Part shown: positions 41,063 to 64,000 of the stretch, piece after piece | How the letters are laid out: the number at the start of each line of letters is the position of its first letter | Numbering within the stretch: position 1 is the first letter of the stretch | DNA from: Anoplopoma fimbria | Taxonomy: Eukaryota > Chordata > Actinopteri > Perciformes > Anoplopomatidae | DNA length: 64,000 nt | Direction of reading: 5' to 3' | Assembly (NCBI RefSeq): GCF_027596085.1 | Contig: NC_072453.1 | Location: forward strand, 5,248,448 to 5,312,447 | The notes under the pieces: generated by a model | Told to the model about the DNA's origin: nothing | The model's input: only the letters and a program-made list of their open reading frames with translations | The model's database searches: none | Made by a program: the position numbers and the translations under genes

Positions 41063-44001
41063 ATGGCTGAAGAGGGAACAGGCCAACTGGGCCTTGAGAC
41101 TGAGCTTGCGGGTGCAGAGGTAAAATCTGTAACTGAAAAACGTGTGGGTAAATTAACACATAAAGCTTTGTTGGAAAAAATAAGCTTTTTAGAAAAGGAA
41201 AGAAAGTCTAACTTTGGTAAACTGTCTAAAGTAAAACAATCTATTCTTAAATTCATGGGTGATAAAGAACATGTGAATAAGGTTGAAAATGAGTTAACCG
41301 TTTTTATGAGTTGTGTAACACAATACAGCAGGTGCATGCATCTTTATTGGGTTTATTGCCTGCTGAGGAAGCAAGCAAACATGAAATATGGTACCAAGCT
41401 AAAATGTTGAATGTAAAGGAGTTTCTTGTGGGTACAAATCAATGGTTGTCTGACACTGCTGCTTGTCCAGCTACTAAAGTGGGTGATGATCATGATGATG
41501 AGGTTAATGATGATTTGCTGGGTCAAACTGAACAATCTCAAACTGTCCAAAGTGAAAATGAGATTGGACCTCAAGACAGCATTTCAAATGTGCAGTCAAG
41601 GCACCATGGCTCAAACAGATCGTCAAGTAGCAGATTCTCCACTTCATCAGCCAGATGCAGGGCAGAGGCGGAACAGGCCGCACTCTTGGCCCGAGCTGCT
41701 GCTTTAAAGGCTAAACATGCTTTGGAGGAGCAGGAACTTCTCTGGAGGAGAAAAAGGGAGAAGCTTGAGCTGGACACTGAGATAGCTGCCACTTCTGCTA
41801 AGCTAGCAGTGCTACAGATGGGGAGCGTCCATTCAAGGCAATCTGATGGAATGGCTTCCTACTTCAGAAAAGGGGCTAGATCTAAGCTCACCTCTCTCAA
41901 TCCACAGGCCTCAATATATGTGGCTCCACCCGCACAGCAGCGTGAATCTTTACCACAACAATGCAATGCTGAAACTTCAATCGTTTCAGCATCTTTGTCC
42001 ATGCATTTTGCATCACAACCACAGCCAACTGTCAGTCATGGCTCTCAACTGCCTCACTTGCAATCAATGCCAACATTCAGTCAAAGCTTTCAACCCACTC
42101 TAGGCCAACAAGTGCAGCAACCCCTGCAAGACCAAAATCAGACAGCAGGTCTTTACAATCTGCTGCAACAACAGAATGACATAACGGCTCTCCTTGTTCA
42201 AATGCAAACATCACATCTGCTGCCGCGCAGAGAAATTCCAACTTATGATGGAGACCCTTTGCAGTTCAACACATTTATGAGGGCATTTGAGCACTGCGTG
42301 GAAGCAAAGACTGGCTGTAAAGGAGACTGTTTGTACTATCTCGAACAATTCACTAGGGGGCAGCCTAGAGATATTGTACGCAGCTGCCTTCACATGACTG
42401 CAGACAAAGGATTTGCTGTCGCTAAAAGGTTACTAAAGGAGCACTTTGGAAATGAGTTCAAAATAACAGCGGCCTACATGGAAAAGGTCACAGGATGGAC
42501 AAGCATCAAAGCTGAAGACACCAAAGCGCTCAAAGCTTATGGGCTTTTCCTCCGTGAGTGTTCCAACGCTATGGAAGATCTTCAATATTTGGAGGAACTT
42601 AACATGCCAGCGAACATGAAGATTCTTAGTCAGAAGCTTCCGTATAAACTAAGAGACAAGTGGAGAGCAAAGGCATGTGACGTACTGGAGAAAACTGGTC
42701 GAAGGGCACGATTCTCAGACCTTGTCAAGTTCATTGAGTGCCAGGTCAGAATCATTTCAGATCCAGTCTTTGGTGATATACAGGACACTTCACCTGTGCT
42801 CAAAGGAGCTACAAAAGTGAGCAAGATACAGGTGACGCCACAGCTGAGAAGAAACAGCTTTGCAACACAGGTGGTCATTGAGGATGGATATAAAGCAGAC
42901 ACTCACAGGAATGAGGACGGATGCAGCAGACCAGATGGTGACCAGAGGGAAAAGGCTCTCGGCAAAGTGACCACCTTCACTAAAACTACTTCTGTCTTCT
43001 GCCAGTATTGTGCTGCTGGTGGTCATGTTTTAGATCAATGTTTTAAACTGGGAAGAAAACCACACAGGGAGAAACTGGACTATCTAAAGGAGAAAGGTCT
43101 GTGTTTCAGTTGTTTGTGCACAGGACACTTGAGCAGGAATTGCGACAGGCGCATCACTTGCAAAAAGTGCAACCGAACGCACCCCAGTGTTTTGCACATT
43201 GAAGAGAAAGAAAGGGTTTCTTCAAAGGATGAGAAGAACAGTGAGCGGTCAAAAACATCTGAGAGCCGCACAACATCCTCCGCTTGTGGTCTTACAGGGG
43301 CTGGCCACTGCAATGGTATTCTTCCCATTTTGCCTGTTAAGGTGAAGTGCGCAAAGGGAAACAGGGTTATTGAAACCTACGCTTTTCTGGACCCAGGGAG
43401 TACAGGAACTTTCTGCACCAGGAAGCTTGTCGACAGGTTGAACATGGAAGGACGCAAATTCAAAATTCATATCCGCACCTTGGGCCATAACAACTCAATA
43501 GAAAGTTCTATCGTTGACAGTCTGGAGATTTCCGGATTGTCTGGTGAGAGCTTCTATCCACTTCCCAAAGTGTTTACCCAGAAAGAAATGCCCGTCTCTA
43601 CAGCCAACATAATCAGTGAAAGGGAGCTGAGAAAATGGCATTATTTAGACAATGTAAACATTCAACACATAAACGCTGACGTGGATCTGTTAATTGGCAC
43701 AAACGCCTCCAAGTTGATGGAGCCTTGGGAGGTCATTAACAGTCGTGAAGGTGAAGATGGACCCTACGCGATCAGAACCCTACTGGGGTGGGTAATAAAT
43801 GGCCCGTTAGGGGGAAGTGACGACTGTGGAAGTGACCACCCTTCATTTTGTGCAAATAGAATTGCCATTGACCATATTGAAGAACTGTTAATTAGCCAAT
43901 ATAACTATGACTTCAATGACCGAGCTTCTGCAGAACAGGAAGAACTTGAGAGATTGGTGGAGGAAATAAGAGGAGGCTTGAGGAACAAGAAAGGAGGCTA
44001 A
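41063..44001 (+). pseudogene. BEL/Pao gag-protease reading frame with one frame break
   Basis: The gag start is ATG 41063-41065. Its frame continues about 260 bases and then shifts near 41300-41330 into the frame that stays open to the stop at 43999-44001. Past the shift, in order: an ERK-rich helical region (41640-41820), a Gln-rich linker, the DUF1759-type capsid region (from PTYDGDPLQFNTFMRAFE, about 42240, to 42780), two CX2CX4HX4C zinc knuckles (from about 43000 and 43110) plus a CxxC...H motif, and an aspartic-protease-like DUF1758 region with FLDPGSTGTFC near 43387 and LLIGT near 43690. The frame then leaves the usual pol sequence at about 43930 into purine-rich DNA. The protease triad reads DPG where classical proteases have DTG/DSG. 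DPG is, I believe, usual in fish BEL elements. Confidence 0.85.
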
Positions 44002-44502
44002 GAGAGGATGAGGAAATTATTAAGAAAGAGGAGGAGGAGAAGGCTAGGAAGGAAAAGGAAGCTATGCTCAACAATCGCCCCATCACAAGGCTATCTGAGG
44101 ACCCTAACGACCTTTTGACGCCAAACCATCTGCTGCTACTCAAAGGAAAACCAGTTCTCCCACCGGGACTGTTCGACAAAAGGGATGTTTATGCTAGGAG
44201 AAGATGGAAACAAACCCAGTACATCTCGGATCTCTTTTGGAAGAGGTGGATCCGTGAGTACCTCCCGCTTTTACAGGAGCGTCAAAAATGGAACCAGGAG
44301 AAGGAGTTTTGTTCCTGGAGACCTAGTCATGGTTGCAGACTCCACAGCACCACGTGGGTCATGGATGCTAGGAAGAGTTCTGGAAACCTTCCCTGATAAA
44401 AGAGGTCTAGTACGTGTGGTTCGTTTAAAAACCAAAAAAAAAAAAAAAATCATTGAACGACCGATAACCAAAATATGCTTGTTTAATGAAGCTAAGGAAT
44501 AA
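44002..44502 (+). pseudogene. BEL/Pao pol C-terminal remnant (DUF5641-like)
   Basis: From about 44064 the sequence encodes [15 protein letters not shown] and a Trp-rich segment ([16 protein letters not shown]). It then changes frame near 44280-44300 to one encoding [20 protein letters not shown] and the stop at 44502. This is the domain after the integrase in BEL/Pao polyproteins. At least one frame break is present. A run of 13 or more A lies near 44436-44449. No integrase catalytic core precedes it. Confidence 0.8.
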
Positions 44503-44632
44503 TTGGTTCCCATTTAAAAATGAGCTTTATATACACATATATATTTTAATTTTTATTTATTTTTTTTGGTATTCATGGCTCATTTAAAATTGTTGGTGTA
44601 ATTGCTCTAGCAGACGCAATTAGGGGCTGGTG

Positions 44633-45042
44633 TGTAGGAGCCATATTAAATGTGCTTTATTTTCGTGTAATTTTACCCCGTGCCACTAGGGGGCTGTGTG
44701 GTTCAGTTGACCTCGGGTCAGCAGAGTGAGGCATTTAACCTGATTGAACCTGATCACAGGTGTTGTTGATGGGGAAGCAAACAGTTTTTCGACTGTGCCC
44801 GTGTGCCCGTGTCCCCGTGTGTTAATGCATCTTAGTTTAGTGAGGAATTCGGGTTTATTGTTTTGTTACATGTATTTTGAGTTAGAATTATTGCGGCTGT
44901 GTATTATTGGAAGGAAAATAAACCAGCAAAATAAACTGAACTGTCTTCGTTTTTGCGGTAATTGGAGCGCGCTGGGCGCACGTCGGAAACTATAAACGGA
45001 ATCAACAACCAGTACTACTAAGTTTAGGGCTTAGTCAGTACA
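44633..45042 (+). repeat. 3' LTR of the BEL/Pao element
   Basis: Matches the 5' LTR throughout except for caggtg(g)ttgttg, one base shorter here, and gtgtgcccgtg in place of gtgtgaccgtg. It carries the same CCACTAGGGGGC at 44683-44694. Confidence 0.93.
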
Positions 45043-45331
45043 GACTCCATAATCATATGGACATGCCCCGAGTATGGATGTGTTTGTAGAGCAGTTCAAC
45101 CAAAGAGCATTGTTTTTCCTTCTCAGACTGTATCATTTGAAGGTTATTTTGTATTATTGACGTCTAGGATGCTTGCACACCTGTAGTTCAGTTAATTTGG
45201 GCAGGACCCAGGTTAAAGATTATACATTGTTGTATTTTAGTTTTGGTCCGGTTCAAGTTCACTCAGACGTTTTACCAACAAACCATGAGGAGGAAACAAG
45301 AAGATATACAGAAATTTGATTTGACCACGTG
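45043..45331 (+). repeat. Right copy of the 289-bp direct repeat
   Basis: Starts directly after the 3' LTR with gactccataatc and ends ttgaccacgtg, then continues as unique sequence (ggtccttg). It appears identical to 39922-40210. Confidence 0.95.
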
Positions 45332-46321
45332 GGTCCTTGTAAAGATTGTTGTTGACAGCATGCAGAACTGTCAAATGAATGAGTAACCTGTTAGTCTGTA
45401 TAAAACATAGACGTTATATAAATTCATATTATAAATTATTTTTATACAGTCTAAGGAAAAACACAAACCACACCCAATTCTTATAATCCTGGAAGAAATG
45501 TGACATTACTAAAACAAAACATAACCATAGTCATTTTTATCTTTATGTTCATAAAAGACAGAAGAAATGTAGAAAAACAAAACAGAGAGACAAATGTAAA
45601 ATGCACCCCCTACCAGTTGCTTCCTATTAGTAATGCTACAATGTACATGAGTCTTGGTTACAGTCCAGCTTCTAGAAACCCAATCATTCTTCTCTCCTAA
45701 TAAACTTCCTCAGACAGCGGTGCCATGTTAATGACTTCTAAAAGGTGACCTTACTTGTAATGGCAACCATGTCTGTCTCAAGTGGCACCCTGATTGGTTG
45801 TACTTCTTAGACTGGAGTGTCATCATTTACACACCTGTATTACCTCTTTGTTGCCTTGCTGTCAATAACGTAATAGATGTCAGGAGTGGGAGATAAAGAA
45901 GAGGAGACGATGTTTCCCAGAAAACAAGGGGTTTGCATCTGCAGGGGTTCAAGGACATTGAGAAATCTACACGTCAATATTGAAAGTAGCTCATTGAGAA
46001 AACAATCCAAAGGAGCAACACAAAAACTAAAATGTTCATTCAGACAAACTTTTTGCTGTTCACTCGAGACTTATCTTGGCTGAGTATGGTCAGTTCATTT
46101 TGCACGTTCTCCTGTCGTATGAGGCAATTATCTGTTGTGAGGTCTCTGTTGCGACCTCTTTGCAACAAGAAAGTGAAAAAAAGTGGAATAAAATCACAAA
46201 AATCTTGTCTCTGACCAGTAACTGTCTTTCACTTCAAAAAGAGTTTATCTCTAGATAAAGCATTGATTGGTGAAGAGCAGGTGATGAGAGGATGCAGCAT
46301 TAGGACTAATGTTGGATTGTG

Positions 46322-55332
<9,011 letters not shown>

Positions 55333-56800
55333 CTTCACCTGTGGATTCAGGAGAAGGAGACAAGGGGTGAGGCAAGTTAGGGATGGGAGGGGAAGACCTG
55401 GCCAATAGACCTGACATGGGATGCAGAAGTGAGGGTTATTCCTTAAAAAAGGGCAGTTTAAAGAGTTGTTTGAAGAGGTGAGGAATAAGGGAAGGGGATG
55501 AAGTCATGGAGAATGATGAAATGAGAAAGTCTTAGAGACAGGAAATCAATTCATTAAGGTACAGTATATAAAGCACTCCATAGACCACAAATTCCTTCCC
55601 CCCGCCCATGGCTTTATTATATATTTTTCCTGCTCCAGCCTCCTAATTTACTTACTGTGGTTTTGTGGCTTCCCCTCTGCAGTTTCTGCGGCTCTAATTC
55701 CAACTCCCAGATTTAAGAGGCTTCTTTCGAAAAGCGTCCTCTTGTAATTCCTTCTCTCTCCTTTCCTTCTCTCACTGGCTCTCACGTCCTGTTGATCGGG
55801 TCTCCCCTCCACCGCTAACTCTCCTCACCATAATCAGGCAGCAAAGACTTGAGTCAAGCTTGATCTCTCTTTAGTCAACCTTTCTTTCTCTGCAGACTAA
55901 TTTTGTTCTGGACTGCTTAACTCCAACTCTGCAGCTGATCCCCCCCCCTCGCTCTCTCTCTCTTGTGCTCTCTCGTCCAGCCTCACTCTTGCTTGACTTG
56001 TTATTCACCCCGAGGGCTCAATCACCTTGTCCCACCTGACTAGCCTTCCCTTGGGTTTTGATTTTGCCCCTCCTTTGGTTCCTTTGCCGACTATCTATGG
56101 ATCACGTCGAATACACTGACCTTCTTCTTCACCCTCCTTGAAGTCCAGGATCCTCGTTTGTCAGACAAAAGTTTGATCAGTGAAGAAGAACATCCTCGGC
56201 GGTCCTGCAAATTTTATGGTAGCGCATTGAAGGACTCCTTCACTCTTCCCCTAAACATAAGCCGTCCATCACAGCTGAACTCAGCAACAAAGGGTGCTCT
56301 CCTCTGTAGTCTTAAGCCTCCCTCTGTCGCTCTTTCCTCCCATCCTCTCCTTCTCTCTCTCTGCCTTTCTCTAACCTGCCATGTGTATAATCCTGCCTTT
56401 CTCTGCGCTTTATTCGGAGCTCTGCATTTCGCCTCTTTCTGTGACACATAAAGACAGGTAAGTAGAAACAATGCGCGCACACACACACACTCACACACAC
56501 ACACATGCACATACAGCACCGGGTAACCAGAGCGCTCCCCATGCCTCTGGGGTAGTTGCCTGAGTGCGGCTCCCCTTACTTGCCTATGCTGGGGGTTAAG
56601 TTACACACCTTCTCTGATTGCAAGCTCTCTGGGTCAGTCCTAATGGGAAATGTGTCTGAGAGGCCGAGGGAGTCGCGCTCTACATACAAATTTAGTAGAC
56701 AAGCAAAGGGAAAGGAGATGGTGGCTGTTGTAGAGGAAACAATAATAAGCTAATCAACATATGGGGTTTTGAATGACTGTGTGTTTGCAGCAAGTGTGCC
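55333..56800. other. Upstream flank of fscn2 (probable 5' UTR intron or promoter)
   Basis: No coding sequence seen. On the minus strand CCACAG directly precedes gtgaagATG, a plausible acceptor for a non-coding first exon further upstream (higher coordinates). I could not place that exon. Confidence 0.4.
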
Positions 56801-56802
56801 TG

Positions 56803-56844
<42 letters not shown>

Positions 56845-56981
56845 TGACTAATCAACCTTGCCAATCAGCCTATTATAAGTCTTCTTTGCAGAGTAAACAG
56901 ACGTGTCTGTTCCTGAATCCATCTAATCCTCAAACCAATCATCCCAACCTGGCTAATCTACCGGCACAACCCCTCCCCACT

Positions 56982-57241
<260 letters not shown>

Positions 57242-57946
57242 AAGGTTAGAAAAGGGTCCAAGAGTTCATAGTAAACACCACCCACCCGAAGATTTACTCC
57301 TCCTGACCCAGACTTGAACTGCTGCGCTTTAACGCAAAATGTGATACACAATGTGTGTCACACAGTCACATACACATAAAGTCTCACACACACACACAAA
57401 CACAGATACTGAGGGACATGAGTGGTGTAATTGAGTGTGTGAACACTAAGCAGACGGTCATCCCACATTTCTGAGATGTTGGCTTGAGATCAGCTTCCCT
57501 AAACTTTGCTGCTTTGCTTTTTCCTGCTAGTTTTATCCCCACAGTATGCAACTACTATGGTAAAAACTCTGTAGATACGATAAGAACCCAGGAGCAGACC
57601 TCTGGCTTTGCAAAAATCATCTATCGAAATGTTGCAATAATCATGAAAATGAAAATGATCCCTTTTACCCACAAAGTATCTAAATAGGAACCTCGGAAAT
57701 GCTTCAAAATGTCCTAGAACCAACACTGGGATCAGACATGAAGCCAAACCTGGGGCTGTGGTACTTTTCAAAAATAAAATAATAATTTTAGTTCTACTCG
57801 TCGCTGTAATACAGTAGGCACTGGGTAATTTGGGTTTTCTTGTTTAATTTTAATTATAACAATTCATAAAGGATCCTTTTCATAACAAACAGCTTTCTTT
57901 TCTTGGATAATTTTGAAGCCCTAGAGATGATTAAAGCGGCCGCTGT

Positions 57947-61500
<3,554 letters not shown>

Positions 61501-61529
61501 CAAAGGGCTAAACGTGATGAGTGAGGGGA

Positions 61530-61930
61530 CTCTGTGGAACACGGCGAGCCAATCAGCGTCGAGATTAACACCCTGCGCGTCCGTGATTGGTCAGAAGCCT
61601 GGTCACTGTTGCGTGGAACTCAGGACCCACGTGGGGGCTGGAACCCTAATCTGAGCTCTCATTGGCGGAGACCCCACACTCAAACCCCGCCCATGTGGCT
61701 CTCACTGCGTTATTGCCCCCCCTCCACCCTTCCTTGCCTTGTTTTTTCGTCCGAGGGCAGCCGCGCCGCCGTCGTCGCTTTACATCTATCAGGAGGAGCG
61801 GACTCAGATCTGACATTTGGCTCCGATCCTCTGAACGGCCCCAAAATAAGACAAACACGAGGTTACGAGATACGATGTTTAACTCAGCGTCGACATCGCC
61901 GTGCGCGGAGTGTTGCGTTATTTCGTTTTA
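61530..61930 (+). promoter_or_regulatory. GC-rich block with three CCAAT boxes (possible promoter)
   Basis: A CCAAT box at about 61548 and inverted CCAAT (ATTGG) at about 61586 and 61661 lie in a GC-richer, CpG-containing segment. Promoter-like, with a possible start near 61750. No coding exon could be recognised downstream, so any transcript would begin with a non-coding exon and continue outside the window. Human synteny would predict actg1 and bahcc1 nearby, but nothing here proves either. Confidence 0.35.
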
Positions 61931-62037
61931 ACACCAATTTCCCCGAGACGTTTGCTCTGCCTGTGTCTCTGTTTCTTCATTTTCTCTTCATAAAGAAGAA
62001 GCCGCTTCGCTCGGAGTGTGTGTGCTCTGTGCACACC

Positions 62038-62039
<2 letters not shown>

Positions 62040-62108
<69 letters not shown>
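62040..62108 (+). repeat. (AC)n microsatellite
   Basis: About 34 units. Confidence 0.95.
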
Positions 62109-62109
<1 letters not shown>

Positions 62110-62112
<3 letters not shown>

Positions 62113-63350
62113 ACACTGACTTTTCCATGTTCATATGTGCAGTTTTGCAGTGACAGGACCATTAACCTTTAATGAATTAATTGTATTACTAAAGATTAAC
62201 AGGCAAAAGAGCTTAATCAAATGTGGTGTGTGAGTATAGCGTCTGGTCTCTATCTAACTACCTAGCTATGTCCTCAGTTCTTTTAACTTTTCTCCTTATG
62301 TTATATTAGTGTGCACCACTAAAACATAGGAGTGTGTTATTAAAGGACTTATTCATATGTGAATTGTTAGTAGGCTATATTGTTCTGTCTCAAATGTGTT
62401 CAGTTAGGTGAAAGGGCACTTCTAAAAAAGCAAAAAACACAGCGAGTATGTTAAAAGCTCACAAAATGTTTAAACTAGTTGAATTAGAAAAAGGTCATTC
62501 TCAGTCCCAGAAACGCACAGTATGTTTGCTTCTTAGAGTAAAAGCTTTGCAATTGTTTCAATGTCAAAACCTTTGTTGAATGCTTACAAAATAACAGTTA
62601 TTTTAACCTGTTTAGATTTTATTAGAAACTACATTCAGCTTTGAATATTGCAATATTTTATGTTTTTAAAAAGAATTAGCGAGAGCTCGCCATATTCACT
62701 TTTGCTTTTAGCTCTTAGTTGGTCTTTAGCGTGGTCTCCATCAGCTCCTGAAAGAAACATTTTGCTCTTAAGCTTTTTTTTTTTAACTACCCGCTAAATT
62801 TGTCAGCTGTTCGGTTGTGGTCGTAATGTTCAGGTTTATCAGAGCTTCATTGCTTCACTACAGACGGTGAAGATGTTGTCAGCAAAACCAAAACTTAAAG
62901 GGGCAAAGAGCAGCTAAAAAGATTTGCAGAGTTGGGAAGTAATTTTTTAGGATTTTAGCATTGTGATCGACCCATATCACATAACTTAGTCTTATCATCA
63001 GTGTTAAAAAAAAAAAAAAAGAACTAGTGCAGGTTTCACAATCCAGAAAGAATCAGAGGCAGATAAATCACAAAATATTACTTGTTTTTTGCATAGAAAA
63101 CACAAGGCTTATCTAAATGTTCAAACCGTTTTTTACTTCATTCTGTAAACAAATGCAAACTAATTTCTTGAAATCATGTCTTCCATGCAGCTAGCTGTAC
63201 TTTGTGATCCTCACAGACCAGCTACAGTGACCCTTCTTGGGATTTCTGCCTCCAGAACATCCCTCGGCCTTCCTTTTCCTCTTGAATTGTCGAATAATGC
63301 GGCTAAACTCGGCTCAGATTGAATCTCCTGTCCATTCAGTTCACCTCAGA
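62110..63350. other. AT-rich stretch, no gene seen
   Basis: No recognisable coding or RNA gene. Short A-runs at about 63006-63020. Confidence 0.4.
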
Positions 63351-63359
63351 ATCGAGATC

Positions 63360-63680
63360 AGTCAGCTTTTTTCTCGCCTCATCCTATGCCGGAGCCGTGC
63401 TGCGGATTTAGCTTGCCTCTGATCCGGCAGCAGCGGGCACGGCGGCTCTCACTGTGTCACGGCTGCAGGAGGGGAGCTGGGCCGGCAGGGAAGGGGGATA
63501 CCCCCTGTGTGCACTCGGCAATTGTTGTCGTGGCGATCGTGGCCGTAGCGGTGGTTGCCAGGGAGATGGCGGTTGCTTGTCTGACCCGTCCCCCTCGTGC
63601 TGTCACCGGCGTTATTGATGCGCGCCGCTGCTTGGCATTGTGGGAGTGCGCGAGGGAGGGCGGAGAGGACAACATTTAAT
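63360..63680. promoter_or_regulatory. CpG-rich block, possible promoter or 5' exon
   Basis: High GC and CpG density (gccggagccgtgctgcgg, ggcacggcggctctc, gatgcgcgccgctg) against an AT-rich background. It includes gagatggcggttgc, a YY1-like core. No protein homology was found in any frame. It is followed by (CT)n and (CA)n repeats. Confidence 0.35.
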
Positions 63681-63710
63681 GAGTTCAGGAGAAACAGGGA
63701 CTATCCCTGC

Positions 63711-63882
63711 TCTCTCTCTCCCCCTCTCTCTCTCTCTCTCTCTATTGCTCCCTTCCCCTCTCCGCTCCCTCTCCCCCGCCCTTCATTTCTCATGGGTGTC
63801 TGTCTTGTGCGAGTGTGCATTAAGGATGTGGGTCTCTCATGATCCATCATGGCAAAATGCACTTTCCCTCTGCTTCACACAC

Positions 63883-63970
<88 letters not shown>

Positions 63971-63971
63971 A
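63711..63971 (+). repeat. (CT)n and (CA)n microsatellites
   Basis: CT-rich tract at 63711-63743 and (CA)n at 63879-63971. Confidence 0.93.
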
Positions 63972-64000
63972 CTCCTAAACGGCATACAGACGGTGCACTC

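Larger units (their letters stand above)
40211..45042 (+). mobile_element. BEL/Pao-type LTR retrotransposon lacking reverse transcriptase-integrase
   Basis: The 4.8-kb element has LTRs of 411 and 410 bp that begin TG and end CA, a gag-protease frame, and a C-terminal pol remnant (DUF5641-like). Reverse transcriptase, RNase H and integrase core are absent. The protein order DUF1759-type gag, zinc knuckles, DUF1758-type protease identifies BEL/Pao rather than gypsy or copia. The LTRs differ by one substitution and one single-base indel, so insertion is recent. A purine-rich tract with ggggctgg (44624-44631) precedes the 3' LTR as a likely polypurine tract. I found no convincing primer-binding site. 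Instead of a 4-6-bp target duplication, 289 bp of flank is duplicated. Confidence 0.92.

Overview
This window is nuclear DNA from a teleost fish. It holds seven intron-rich protein-coding genes with clear vertebrate orthologues, GT-AG introns, very long (CA)n/(TG)n microsatellites, a hAT-type MITE and a young BEL/Pao LTR retrotransposon. I rebuilt the genes by matching translated exons to protein families known from memory and joining them at in-phase splice sites. No database search was run.

Layout. 1.0-1.7 kb (-): exons of a DUF4806-domain gene, probably incomplete. 3.4-5.3 kb: a cluster of palindromes, tandem repeats and a foldback element. 6.4-7.6 kb (-): snu13 (U4/U6.U5 and box C/D snoRNP protein). 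8.7-15.0 kb (+): uqcrc2 (complex III core 2), head to head with snu13. 16.6-23.3 kb (+): mosmo (modulator of Smoothened). 26.0-31.2 kb (-): tmem235, a claudin-like four-span protein. 31.9-34.3 kb (-): birc5 (survivin). 34.9-39.0 kb (+): faap100 (Fanconi anaemia core complex), head to head with birc5. 39.9-45.3 kb: a BEL/Pao element that lacks the reverse transcriptase-integrase part and sits between two identical 289-bp copies of flanking DNA. 46.3-55.3 kb (-): fscn2 (retinal fascin). 55.3-64 kb: upstream flank of fscn2 with long CA/TG arrays and two GC-rich, promoter-like blocks whose gene I cannot name.

The genes form no pathway. The order is conserved synteny: uqcrc2-mosmo are neighbours on human 16p12, and tmem235-birc5 and faap100-fscn2 lie on 17q25.3. 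The window therefore joins two blocks that are separate in humans. Reconstructed proteins have family-typical lengths: Snu13 128 aa, Uqcrc2 454, Mosmo 167, Tmem235 241, survivin 142, Faap100 852, fascin-2 490.

The points most worth a second look are the 289-bp duplication abutting the LTR element, its missing pol and purine-rich junction, a (TG)n tract beside the tmem235 exon 3 acceptor, loss of the usual extracellular cysteines in Tmem235, an early intron in fscn2, and a CHR/E2F/CCAAT cluster at birc5. I found no convincing new multi-gene system.
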